Of a DNA stretch of 64,000 nucleotides, positions 1 through 24,738 are shown in pieces. The DNA is taken from positions 23,463,759 through 23,527,758 of the forward strand of contig CAIIXF020000009.1 in NCBI GenBank assembly GCA_903813345.2. Direction: 5' to 3'. Each line of letters begins with the position of its first letter. Position 1 is the stretch's first letter. The translations under genes and the position numbers were made by a program. The notes beneath the pieces are model-generated. The model did not search any database, was not told the origin of the DNA, and worked only from the letters and a program-made list of their open reading frames with translations. The DNA comes from Owenia fusiformis (Eukaryota > Annelida > Polychaeta > Sabellida > Oweniidae).

Positions 1-439
1 AATATCTCATTAATACATTCAGAGTTATGCTTAAAACATATGTTAATATTATCGTGTCACTATATCATGCCATTAAAAAGTTAAAAAAGAAATGGTACAT
101 TTTAGAGTTTGATACTCTGGCGCCGTTTTTAATAGATTTTACTCCTAGCGTTATTGGACTTCAAACAGAAGTGAAGGTTACACGCAAATGATATATCCAT
201 TGCATGGAGTAAGTAATTATCTTTGATATAACGAAACATATGAGTTAAAAAATAAATCTTGAAGCATTCTTAGTGTTTTTATGAAAAATAGCATGCTCCG
301 TCACAGCTGACAAATCTTTCGATACCAGCCTGTGAAAAAGGCCCACTAATTGAGGCCTACAAAATGTTTTTGTGCTCAAAATATTTTTTCTTGGCCCACC
401 CAAGGGGGGGGGGGTGGCATGGTGCCCCCTGGATCCGCC

Positions 440-775
440 AGTAGTATTAGCTATGATTATCATCTGGACGGCATGATAATACTGGCTCACTATCTTGACG
501 ATGCGCTAGTATTGGCCCAGAGTATTGGCTTATTTTCTGAACGCCAGGCCTAGCATTGGTTCATCATCTGAATGGTAGACTAGTATTGGTTCATGATTTT
601 AACATTAGAGTAGTATTGGGTCGCCATTTGAACGCTTGACTAGTATCGGCTCATAATTTGAACCCCAGGCTAGTATTGTCTCGTCATATGAACCCAAGGC
701 TAGTACTGGTTCTTCAATGAACGCCAAGCTATAGCTAGTATTGGCTCATTGTCTGAGCATCAGGGTAGTGTTGAG
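440..775. repeat. Degenerate minisatellite, unit about 35 bp
   Basis: Imperfect tandem copies of a unit containing CTAGTATTGGCTCAT followed by a TTTGAACGCCAGG-like segment run through this stretch, roughly nine copies with many substitutions. No coding potential is visible; short frames here are repeat translations. Confidence 0.7.
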
Positions 776-1479
776 TCAAAATTTTGCCCACCGGGCTTGA
801 ACTGCCCCATCGTATGCGTACCATATCACGTATCACTGTATCATTACGAACGGACTTATCTGTGTGGGGTTTATTACTATATAGTAGTTGCTGTGTGATT
901 TTCGAATTTTGCCCTTTATCATATGGCTCTGATCAGAGATTGTATATGTAACTATTTTGAGATTCACCCTTTAAAAGAGGGTTTAAGCATCAAAAGAAGA
1001 CATAACATATGATCATGTTCAAGTCGGCTACGGAGATGGTTGTAATATAATCTCATAAGAGCATATCAATTCTGTTATAAAGAAGATATCTGTCAGCTTT
1101 AATATTATCATCTTGTTTTCCACATGATTATGTTCATCATTTAAAATTCTTTATCGTCATATTCCTCGATAGGTGAATCTCGTGTTATCATGTCATATTG
1201 CATATATCAAATTAAAGCCCTGGGAGGAGTGGGTGTTCCACAGCATGGGAAAATGCCATGATGTTCTTAAGTAGAGAAGTAATTCACATACCAGATTGAA
1301 ATTGATAGTCTAATGATAATATTTTCATAACTGGAAAGTAATGAATCAATAATGTTAGATGTATTTTTGTTGCTATTTATTATGAGGTCAAAACTTCCCA
1401 GAAATGGAGGTATCTTGTAGGCAACTTTACACATAGAGGTGACATGACATTTAGCAGAAAGTGTAAGAGACCCCGCGAT
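776..1479. other. Intergenic, no gene seen
   Basis: AT-rich sequence between two degenerate tandem arrays. I see no exon-like frame, RNA gene or recognisable transposon end. The first 440 bases of the window are similar, apart from a G homopolymer near 405-415. Confidence 0.4.
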
Positions 1480-1775
1480 GCTTCCCCAAATGAAACAAGA
1501 TATAAGACACACCCATGGCATAAGATATGAGATCCCAAATCGCATACGATTTTCTAATGTATAAGATACCCTGAATGGTATAATATATAAGAGGCTCCAA
1601 TGGCATACATGTCATAAGAGATCCCAATATCATAAAGTATGAGATCCCAAATGGCATAAGATACTCCAAATGGCATAATAGATACCAAGATCATAAGGTG
1701 AGAGATCCCAAATGGCATAAAGCATGATAACTCCAAATGGCATAAGAGATCCCAATATCATAAGGTATGAGATAT
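1480..1775. repeat. Degenerate minisatellite, unit about 20-23 bp
   Basis: Repeated GAGATCCCAAATGGCATAAG-like units, more than ten copies with variable spacing. The stacked minus-strand frames here (M-P-F-G-I-S-like peptides) are translations of the repeat and not genes. Confidence 0.75.
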
Positions 1776-3366
1776 GGACCACTAATCCTCCATTTAGACA
1801 CCTCCCATTTTTACTGGGATGTTGACTTTCAAATCGGCACGGACACATTGAATAAAGCATTTAATATTTATTTGCTTTCATTTTGGCCCCATAAGGGTTT
1901 AATGCTACGCCCTTTACATTGTATTAGAATGGTGTAGGCCTGTCGGAACATATTCACATAAAGTAAAATAAAGCAAAAATAAAACTTATGTAAAACTTAT
2001 ATACATGGACGGTTTCAAATTATATATGAAATAGGTAAAATACATGCACTGGTGATAAATATGTTTGGCCAATTCAAAGATATAAACATGGTACCATATA
2101 GGATATTACTATTAAACACTTACATGTATCCACTGGTACATAATATCAACATAAAATATAAAGCTTCCAGATTTTAACATTGCTCAACAGGCAAGAAAAC
2201 AGGTACATCAATAAGGTGACATCTATCACACCTTAGCAACACTAACTGCGGAGAATACATTAAATGAGTAACAAAAATAAATATCTGTTTAACAAGTTCA
2301 ATTCAGGAATGTCAGTGAAAATGACAATGCATTAAAACTGCATTAGCACAAGGCTAAAGTATTGTTCTGTACAGGTACATAACAAACATTTTATCAAGTT
2401 ACACCTTATGGTACATATCAATTTTTGAGCAGTTATAACAGTAATACTAATAAGCAATCATAACAATGAAAACAAGTCATTAACACACAACATGTCACCA
2501 CCTGTCATTTATTACAACACCAACCCCCTGAATGCTGAACACCATCCATAAAAAAGTTGGAGACTACAACAATGTGTCACTACTTGTGGTGTTGACATAA
2601 CTAGAGCCTGGCCCATATTGCGTGTATGACTCGATTTATAAATCAATCAATTTGGCTCATAATACCATACAAATGACACTTTACAAAATTCAATCATAAT
2701 ACAACAAGCATAGAGTTACGGAGTTACATTAAATGACCAACAACATTAATTTAGTCCAGATGGCTTAGTGAGTCGTTTCAAGTAAATTCAAGTTTTTTGC
2801 TCTTTGGAAATGTTGTTCATGGCAAAATGTGATTGGCAACTATCTCCTACATCAAAACATTTCCTAGAAATGCACTCCAGGAACGTGCAGAAGCGTACAT
2901 CATTCAATGTGCAATAATACATGTAGCATTAAAGTACAATGTATATTATATACATATATCTTGGAAGCCTTGTTAATTAATAATGTGTTTTGAAGTAAAA
3001 CAAGTTTCAGGGCCCTTGATAACCCTACTACCTTCAAGTTGCACAACTTAGGTAAACCAAATCAGGGTCAGATACATTCGTTATAACAATCTATGCATAT
3101 ATTAATGTAAATGGTCAGTGCTCGGAGAGGAATTTGTCTAACATGACACAATGTGTCTTTTATACATTGGGAATTATAAATGCACATGAGCAATCCTTGA
3201 AATCTCATAGGTGACCTTTGTAGAAACAGGATATCTCACACATGTTCTATTATGTATGACATGGCCCTAATTTTAAGGTTTCAGTATAAGGTACCATATC
3301 TCAACAAATCCAGTTCTTCTCTAAAGCAAGTCATGTATAGATATGTGATTACTGTGACTCTAGTCT
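1776..3366. other. Downstream flank / possible 3' UTR of the WD40 gene
   Basis: AT-rich sequence directly 3' of the minus-strand WD40 stop codon. No open frame resembles a protein. It contains one copy of the dispersed GGTGGTGACA repeat (about 2478-2600). Several TTTATT words could be minus-strand polyadenylation signals, but none is decisive, so the transcript end is unknown. Confidence 0.35.
2478..2600 (-). repeat. Dispersed GGTGGTGACA repeat, copy 1
   Basis: Read on the minus strand it runs from a TGTCAACACCACAAGTAG-like end, through an ACAATGTGTCAC-like block, to AAATGACAGGTGGTGACATG and the TTAATG tail seen in the other copies (4875-4970, 8122-8202, 26919-26967, 44260-44393, 59058-59182). 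Confidence 0.6.
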
Positions 3367-6300
3367 CTATGACAGACTTCCTAGAATCAACCTGTTATCT
3401 CCCCCACCAATAGCAAACAGTCTCCCTCCCTTGGTAGTGTCCAGAGCTTGTACTGGTTTTTCCATCTTTATTTCACCCAGGCACTGAAATAATGTAGTTC
3501 AATAACGACTAAATTATAAAAAATGACAAGCATCTAAATGAGGAAGGTTCTGCACAGACTGAAAGGTTTACTAGTATTAAGTTATATTACTAGTAATGAA
3601 TGTATCTGTTACTGTGACAGTGAATAGATACAAGAACTACCCATATCCCCAAAAAGGAAGGGAATGGTCATTTATATACATATACATGAACCTACCTTTC
3701 CAGAGACAGTATTCACAGCTTGTATACTATGAGTACCACTGCCCCCTGCTATGACCACATCATTGTCACAGAACTGAGCACAATACAAGAACTCCCCATG
3801 TCCACCATGGGGGAAGGGAATGTTCTTCTCAACTACACCCTCATTGTAATCCCAGATCTGCAGTGAATGTTGAGCTACCCAGGAACCCGTCAAGATTTTA
3901 AAGCCCTATAACAAAGAAATACATTTGCCAATTGCCATGTATCACATTTTTATTTGAGTCAGGGCTTGAGCTTGTGTTGGCTTGCTGGTTATTGACAGGA
4001 AAGTTTTGATACAGCTAGACCATCATTAAAGTACATAGAAGATGACATTGCAACAGGCCTGAAAATTTGAAAAGCTGTTTTCAGATCCTAAGCTAGAGCC
4101 CTGAGGCAAAAACAAAGTTGAATGCTGTGGTGATGCTATAATAACATCTGCTGCAATATTCAATACACCTTTAATATTAAATGATTAGGTGACAGTTTGA
4201 TAAATATAAATTGATATACTGTACTATGAAAATGAATGGATTAAAATGCACCATAGGCTAAGTTACCTTCATTGAAGTATTTTGCTCATTAGAGGACAAA
4301 TTGTGTATCCAACCTATATACCATCAATAACACATATAATTTGTGAGGATGCTGACTGTGAACCTTGTAGCACATTTAACCCATTTAAAATTAAATCAAA
4401 TCCTCTATTCCCTAGTAAGTGTAAGACTATAGCTATTACCCTGACATCCAGGCTGTCCCCGCAGATATGTGGACCCCCAATAGTCCTCTTGACACCATCC
4501 TGTGACCTTGTGTCCCACACCTAGAAAGCAAAGAGACTTTTATGAGAACTTGAAGAGAACAGAAACTAAGCAGTGTGAACAACTTAATAAATTCTTGTTA
4601 ATTTTAGAATTGTCTTTATCTAACAAAATGGCAGCTGATTCATGGTAAAAAGGAACATTTCCAATCCACTGAAGGTTTCTTTATATTGTGTGATTTAAAG
4701 GAAACCTTGACGCCAGATTCATAACCAGTCATTAAGCAAAATGAATGCAAATTCTTGGTATCTTAATTTACAAGTGTTTTGGGTATTTAGTTCTCAATTA
4801 TTCAAAAATGTTGGCATATGAACAGACAACCAGATGGATGGACAGAGGAGTATGTGATACTATATTCTCAACAAGGCATTATCAGGCAAAATGTCATCAC
4901 CTGCCATTTGATACAGATGCCAACCACTGAATGATGAGCACCAACCACCACTACTTCTGGTGGTGACATAAAAATAGGCCTTCAATGTAATGTCTAACCT
5001 TGAGATGGTTGTCCCAGCCACCTGTTATGAGAATATGATTGTTCTCTGGGTGATACTTGAGAGCAAATACCCGCTGAGCATGACCTGGGACCTGGAACTC
5101 TACTGGTGGAGCAGTCTCATTATAGCCCTGGTAGACATGGGATAACTGAAACAAACAATATTCTTAATAATATTATCATAACGTTATCATAATGGTTTAC
5201 TGATTTATAGTATTCTAGGTAACAAATACATACTCTAAAAGACTCTATTATAACCATACTATTTCAGTCTCTATTATGACCATACTATTTCAGACTGTAG
5301 AAAAACTAATGCCTTAAAGTCCCCATCTAAAGTTTGAAAATATTTTTTTATCATTCATTTACTATTTGTCAGGACTTAAAAAGTGATTTTAGAGATTTTT
5401 GAACAAAAAAAATTTTTTGGAAAAAAATGGGAGCATTTCATTTCTCAAATATTCAAATATCTTTTTAACACCAATGCAAAGATTGAACAAAGGACAAACT
5501 ATTTCAATAATAAAATGCCATATTTAATGGGCCACTTCAATGTTTTAGCATATCAAAAATATTTTGAAACATTAGTGATGTCACTAAGGTAACAAAAACT
5601 TTTTGAAAAAAATTGAAATTTTTTTTCGATGTCAATCTTTTCTAAATATGCTAGACTTTAATAAAAAACCAATGTTGATTGTCTAACCAGGTTAAAAGGA
5701 AGAATAAATTATGTTTTAGATATCATTGTACCATTGGTTTCTATGAGAACTAAAATTTTGAAATGCATTTTTTTCAGAACCATTTTCATGCACTGATAAG
5801 TTAATTTCTCGCTTGTTTATCAACCGATTTTCTTAATTTTTTCGGCAAAAAACATGGGAGGATGAATGCTATGCATTGGTATGAATTGTGGCTAATTAGA
5901 AGATATGAGTGACCTCTAAAAGTTGGTTTTAAATAAACTCACAAATTTTGGAACAAAAAGTCTATCAAAAACCACTTTTTGAAATTAAAAAAAAAAGTTT
6001 CACATATCACACTTTGATAACATTGGGTAAGACTACAATATAAGCCAAAGTGGTTTAAACTTTACATGGGGCCTTTAAAGATGCAGTATACCATGTTTCT
6101 TTCCCAGAAAATCAATGATGTCCATTATTATTGCTTACATAACAACCATCCGAATTGAACAAAATTGATAATCCAGCCATCAAGGGGAATCCAAACATGT
6201 CTGCATAAAATTACCTCTGAAAATGGGGAATTTGTTACTTCTTCATTGGGAAGTAGATCAGTGAATATGCGGTAAAATTCAATCTGCAAAAGTCTAGGGA

Positions 6301-7691
6301 GGGGGGTCTTGATTGTGCTCCTCAATGGTATATAGCAGGTCTTAATTAAGTTGACATGATTAAACTGTATAATGTACCTGTTGAGACTGGGTATCATAAA
6401 TCCTGACAGTCAGATCTTTCCCAGCAGTTGCAAAATTAAACCCATCCAAGCTAAAGTCCAAGCAGTTTATTTCATTTTGCTTTTCTTCAATGATCACATC
6501 AAATGTCCCAGCCTTAGTGTTACAGGACAATACTTGTCCCTCTGAGTTTGATGCAAAGAAGATGTGATGCTGCTTGGGGTGGTAGCGGATACATGTAACA
6601 GCCAGTCCCCCTCCATATCTAGATGGCTTAATATCCTGTATCTTCTCCAGTGTATGAGCATCAAAAACCTGCAATAAAGTCAAGTTGACACTGAACTTAT
6701 ATGCATTTGACCAAAAAGCAATGAGAAATCTCCCAAGAAAACGCAGAAAATATTTTGGGTTTACAGTGAACTAATCTGGAAGAAAATCAGAGGGGATTTT
6801 CACTTTGCTATCATGTTTAAAGAAGGACATTGGGTCTCAGTAGACGGCTAGGAGGCAGAACTAATGGAGCAGCCAAAACAACTAAAATTTTGAAACACAC
6901 AAGAATGGTCAGGTTTTCAAGTTACAATTTTATTGAGAAAATGTGTTGCTTCCCATTTTTCTACATGCATTATCTAGGTTTTCATGCAAAGTTTCTACAG
7001 CTAATGCCTGGGTCACATTTGCCTGGGTTAATTATGCACAAAATACTCAATAGGCCGGGTGCCAGAGTCAAAATCGGAGCAAATGTGACCAAGGTATTAA
7101 CTAATAAAAATGCTTCCATTTTGCATACAGATTTAAAAACTTTCTCTTAATAAATTTATTTCAAATGGATGACAGAGGTGATGGGAGAAACAATGTTTTG
7201 TTTGATGCTTAAATTTGGAACTGACCTGTATTCCACCATTGCCAAATCCAACTGCTAACTGCTCACTATCCAGAGAGAACTGCAAGCAATATACACCATC
7301 TCTGTCATAATCAAACTTTAATTCTTTTAGTACTTCAAGCTTTGTGAACTCTTCTGGCCATTGTTTACCTAGGGGAATAAGAATACATTGTATAGCTCAT
7401 CTTGAAAAACAATTTCATAAGGGTTAACATGACCTAAGGGTTAATATGACCTAAGGCTTAATATGACCTGAGGGTTAACATAACCCAGACTTGATAATCT
7501 CCCAGCATTCAAGAAACCAGCACTGCAATATCAACAACAACAACAATTAAAAATTGGACATTTCTTCTTTGAAAATCGTAAAATGAAAATAAGCAACTCA
7601 ATCCAAAAATTATAATTTATAATTATTAATCAATACCTTGTTCTATTGCCTTTCCTGCCTGTATGGCAGTCTCTAGACGTCTACGTGCCAT
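3367..7691 (-). CDS. WD40-repeat protein (seven-bladed beta-propeller), family not identified
   Basis: Seven coding exons on the minus strand join in one frame: 7691-7637, 7368-7226, 6668-6378, 5145-4999, 4520-4440, 3905-3696 and 3483-3367, all with GT/AG borders. From the ATG at 7691 this gives 347 aa. The product is almost entirely WD40 blades. Visible blade ends include GGIQVFDAHT (exon 2/3), DLTVRIYDTQ (exon 3), GWDNHLKVWDTR (exon 4/5) and HSLQIWDYNEG (exon 6); the last blade ends IGGGDNRLILGSLS. WD40 propellers are protein-interaction scaffolds; I cannot name the partner or pathway. The start is uncertain because the same frame continues upstream across an in-frame TGA (7736-7734) into a protein-like exon at 9465-9549. 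The intron between exons 3 and 4 holds a TTAA-flanked TIR element. The WD40 assignment is secure; orthology is not. Confidence 0.85.
4875..4970 (-). repeat. Dispersed GGTGGTGACA repeat, copy 2
   Basis: On the minus strand it starts GTCACCACCAGAAGTAGTGG and ends CAAATGGCAGGTGATGACAT plus TTTGCCTGATAATGCC. It lies in the intron just downstream of the WD40 exon at 4999-5145. Confidence 0.6.
5318..6074. mobile_element. TTAA-flanked TIR element, non-autonomous
   Basis: Ends are AGTCCCCATCTAAAGTTT at the left and, reverse complemented, AGGCCCCATGTAAAGTTT at the right, with two mismatches over 18 bp. TTAA flanks each end (5314-5317 and 6075-6078), the target duplication used by piggyBac and Kolobok superfamilies. 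The interior is AT-rich and lacks a transposase frame. It sits in a WD40 gene intron. Confidence 0.65.
7008..7093. repeat. 85-bp inverted-repeat element
   Basis: Begins GGGTCACATTTGC and ends GCAAATGTGACC, giving matched inverted ends around an internal ACAAAATACTCAATAGGC segment. A diverged relative in inverse orientation lies at about 19345-19410 in RHOT intron 8 (GGTCACATTTGCTCCGATT, then TTGAGTATTTTGTTCAAA). Confidence 0.5.
7415..7487. repeat. Short tandem repeat, unit about 18-19 bp
   Basis: Four copies of an AAGGGTTAATATGACCT-like unit in the first intron of the WD40 CDS, 5' of the exon at 7226-7368 in gene orientation. Confidence 0.7.
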
Positions 7692-7757
7692 ATCTATCTG
7701 ACCATATACATGCAGCAGTTGCAATCTTCCCACTCAGCACTCATTTGCCAAAATAAC

Positions 7758-9464
7758 CTAAAAATAAAAAAGCCATGTATGAAGTGAAACTTCAATATCT
7801 TTGTTTATAATAACCACTGAACATCAGGAAGAATTTAAAAACCTTGATCAACTTACAATTTTCATCTGTAAAATCAATAGCAAGAAAGGGTTGCCTTTTA
7901 GCATGTATAATGTATACCATGTATATCAATTATTCATTATTTCTCTGATCTAATGTAATACCATCAGGTTAATGTAGTTTCAAAACCTATCCCTAACAAA
8001 CAGCCAAACATGCAAAATGTTAATGATGCCGAATGCCGAACACCATGTGTGCACCCGATTGAGATTTGAAAAATAGGCTTGCACACAATTTATAACAGAT
8101 TGACAAACAACTATAGACAAACCATTAACATGCAAAAGTGTCACCACCGGCCATTTGTTACAGATGCAGATCGAGACTATAATAATGTATCACCACTTGT
8201 CACACTTTAATCAGCAATCCAAATGTTTTAAGCTAATATTTTGATCACTTCTTGTGTTTTGAAATTTTTTGCTCTATAATAAGACCAAAACTCGCGATTC
8301 AAAATTTAAAATGAAAAAAAGGCAACTGTTCTTCAAAATCATGACATCCTTCAAGATTGGGCTTATTTCATTGACCAATAGGACAAATGAGAAAATAACG
8401 ACTTTGCAGGAGATCTTTTTCATTTGCTCCTGTAATAATTCACTTCTTCACCTCTTTCCACATTGATTTTAATGAATCTATCAAATTTTGGAGTTAACCT
8501 CAAATCCAAACATTAATTCTTTTTGAAAAAATACTGCCTCATTATTATATTTTCAAAAGTCATCCACATAGCGACAAATGAAGCCAAAATTAGCTAAAAT
8601 TATGCAACGCCGTAAAATGGAGTGATACACATTCTATTTCTATATCCTGACGTCATATAACAGTAATGGGTAATGAATTCTTGGAATATGATACGATCAT
8701 CTGTGACATAAGATGCGTATGGCCCATCAACAACTTGAACAAACAAATAATCTAGAGCTCACTGATTGGTTTAAAGTTTCTTCACATTGTTTGGGACGTC
8801 ATATATGTGTGACCTAACCAACAAAAAGTGAAACAAACAAGCATTTGGTTCTGTTCAGCACTATAGCAGTCTAGCTCTTTGGTTTTTGATGTATAGTGAA
8901 TCAGACATCATGAAACAATATTGGAATAATCAACTGATGAGAGCCTAGGCTTGGCAACTTATTTGACTTGGAGATCTCGACTACGAGAAGTTTGCTGCAA
9001 CTTACTGTTTTGACAATTGACCATGGTCAATATGTCAAATTTCCAGGCTTGGCCATCTTTGATAAGATCTCCCGTATTGGAGATTTATTTTAAGTTTTTT
9101 CAAAAACAAACATGGCAGACTATGTCGAATAAAATTAGGCTCGGGACACTTGTTGAAATAGTCCCATGGTCGAAATAGCACAAGGATCAAGAGGTCATGA
9201 CGCTACTAATCTCAGAAAAATTTAGATATTTTCAAAAAAATAATATTCATCTTTATCATGATTATCAGTCATACAAGCCTGGCAGTCATACAAGCATGAG
9301 TTAACACCCTAACAACAGGCTAAATAAATGAAAACAACAGGTAAAATTAATGGAAATCATAAATTTAACATGGAAAAGTTGTGAAATTTTGTGAAAACAA
9401 CCAGTAAATTGGTCTGTTGCCTGCTGTTAATGAAACCCCTGGATATAGAAAAAATAATTCATAC
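7758..9464 (-). other. Putative 5' intron of the WD40 gene
   Basis: The acceptor TTTTTAG abuts 7757 and the donor GTATGA abuts 9465 on the minus strand. The interval holds one copy of the dispersed GGTGGTGACA repeat (8122-8202) and otherwise AT-rich sequence without a credible coding frame. Confidence 0.45.
8122..8202 (-). repeat. Dispersed GGTGGTGACA repeat, copy 3
   Basis: Minus-strand copy: GTGACAAGTGGTGATACATT, a short spacer, then TAACAAATGGCCGGTGGTGA and a GCATGTTAATGG tail. About 80 bp; internally shorter than copies 4 and 5. Confidence 0.6.
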
Positions 9465-9549
9465 CTCAATCTTTCCACTCTGGCCAGATAATACTCTACA
9501 TGTAAGACCATCGTAAAATTCATTTTCTAGATTGTGCGACACATTAGTT
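9465..9549 (-). pseudogene. Putative damaged 5' coding exon of the WD40 gene
   Basis: On the minus strand this stretch ends ATTGAG followed by the donor GTATGA. It is protein-like in one frame (NEFYDGLTCRVLSGQSGKIE) and joins in phase to the exon at 7757-7637, which continues VILANEC, then TGA, then VGRLQLLHVYGQIDMARRRL. The frame has no ATG, but an ATG lies 2 nt out of frame at the expected start, next to a repeated TG dinucleotide (plus strand ACAC, about 9538-9543). Inference: this was, or in other alleles is, the true start exon. It could also be 5' UTR with chance similarity. Confidence 0.4.
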
Positions 9550-11662
9550 CAACAAACCTAGTCTGGTCCTGATTTCTTATCTGACATAGCTTGTGGCCCG
9601 CCCTAGGTTTAACATCCGTGCCTATTCAGCCTTAGATGCAAAAAATTTATTGGTGGCCTATGGCAGAGCATGGAATTCCATTGCGCGTTTTATTAATAAC
9701 TGATAGTGCGAATTTGCTACCAATGAAAGCATAGCACAGAAGTTAAACCCAATCACAACAACAAGAACATTCAGATTAATAAATAAAAGCCGTGGTATTG
9801 GGTTTAACATGTTGAACTAGTGACGCATATGAGACGCCACAGCCCGATACACATTTACTTTTAGATGATCCCAGTGCTAACTTGCCCTAACCATATGATT
9901 ATTACTTTTTGTATTCATGGGCTTTCAAGAGTCTCTGAAAGCCCTTGGCTAAACATATGCATAACAAACATATTCAAGGGGGGGGGGGGGTGACTTTCCA
10001 GGGGGATTCACATTTCACAATTTTGACCCCAAGCCACTTGAAAATGTTCAGAATGGTGAAATGTACATGATAAGTTGGCGGTTTAAGCCTAAGTTGTGTT
10101 TTTTACGCAATCCCCATAAAATGATGTATAGATTGCAATCTTTTTGAAGTATATAAGTCAACGTTGAACACAGAAATCTTAGCAAATTCATAGAAATTTT
10201 TACCTTTTAAATTTTCTGCCATTTTGACGCGAGCACTATGGGAGCGATTTTCGGTAATTTGATTGGTCGATTCTAGCTTCCGGTTTGCGTGCGCAGTTAC
10301 CGACTTGCCTCACTTATTTAAGAATTTTAATAATCTTGTCATGTTTACACTATTTACTCTATATATACGAATATTTGACAAATAAACTGTATTGCGATTT
10401 AAATGAGGATTATTCATCTCTAGAAAAAGGGTGCTCATCTGGGATTATATTTCGGAATCAGATAGGTAAGCATCAAAATGTTTTCATTCAAAATTTATTT
10501 TCTGATTTTTTTTGGGGATTCATTTCTAATCTTGAGGTAGATATCTAAATCTTATTTTTCAAGTTCTACTGACGCAGTCAGGCCACGAAGTAGACTCTAA
10601 TAGACGTCTTCTTCTAAGGCCAATAGATCTATATTGTGGCCTTCGTCCAAAGATAAATCCCTACATGTCTTTTACTCTGCGGGATGTGAGTCATGTTGCT
10701 GTATACCGGTCATGTCGTAATCATAAAATTTGAATTCAAATGTTCGCCATTTTTCCACATCACAATTTGAAATGCGAGTTTTGGTCTTATTACCTCACCA
10801 AAAATGTATTAGTTCACATCTTCTGGATCACTAACTTAGAATTTACAGCCAGTTACTAATGTCAGACATTAACAACATTTCGTCCAGTTTTCGAATATCG
10901 CCATTTTTCTTGGAGCAGTTTGTTTTAATTTTAGACGAAATCCTGACGAAATCATGCAATATCTTATCAAAGAGCCCAGCCAGTTCCATTTCAATTCATG
11001 AAATATTAACATGACGGTTTTTAGGATATAACTAAAAACTGAACCCTGACTAGAAATTTTACAATAGTCCACGGTGTTCCAGATGGAATTACTTCTAGCC
11101 AAGAAATGGCTACAGACTCGAGTAAGCCTGGGCCTTTAGTGTCCATTTCAATTCAGTTGTGTTGTGATGTCAATTAAACAATGAAACTAGGGTAGAGGGG
11201 TAACATGTTGACATGGAAATTAGAGCAATTAAACAACAAGGTGTCAAAGTTACCCTATATGTCGAAAATTCCTGCCATTTTTAAAGTTGAGGCCATCTTG
11301 AAAAGCTGAAAAGTATAAAAACCTCAGAGTTCAGAGATGACCTCATAATTACCTTTATACTTACCAGTCTCTTGTCTGTCACAAAATGTCCAACATCTAT
11401 TTTCTAGTTTCTTTAATAGATGTAAACATGTTCTTTACAACTTTTTTTCTTTATCCTGACTGAGATGAAAACATGTTTATAATGTTTTTTTTGAGACTAT
11501 CAATCTTAAATCCAAGATCATTTATACGTTGACATGTATTACAGTGTGTATTCACTATTGGTAGATGTCGCACTGATCTGGACATTATAGAGACTCACTG
11601 AGATTAGAACTACAGGATACAACTTTAGCGTGTATGGTTAACAGGATTTGGCTGAAAGAAGC
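9550..11662. other. Divergent intergenic region between the WD40 gene and RHOT
   Basis: Contains the presumed promoters of both genes. No TATA box or CpG-rich core is obvious. It holds a G13 homopolymer near 9979-9991 beside a diverged minus-strand copy of the AGGCCC-type MITE (about 9975-10070). The bases before the RHOT ATG include a possible acceptor (GGTTAACAG, ending 11643), so a noncoding first exon upstream is possible. No further gene is supported. Confidence 0.4.

Positions 11663-24738
<13,076 letters not shown>

Noticed and set aside
440-1775. Regularly spaced repeats as a CRISPR array
   Set aside because: The units are degenerate, contiguous and in a eukaryotic genome; there are no unique spacers or cas genes.
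7734-7736. In-frame TGA read as selenocysteine in the WD40 gene
   Set aside because: WD40 proteins of this type are not known selenoproteins, the same frame also lacks an ATG upstream, and I could not identify a SECIS-like element in the 3' flank. A lesion or noncoding leader is simpler.
10285-10548. 87-codon plus-strand frame between the WD40 gene and RHOT
   Set aside because: No recognisable domain, no splice partner found and composition typical of AT-rich intergenic DNA.
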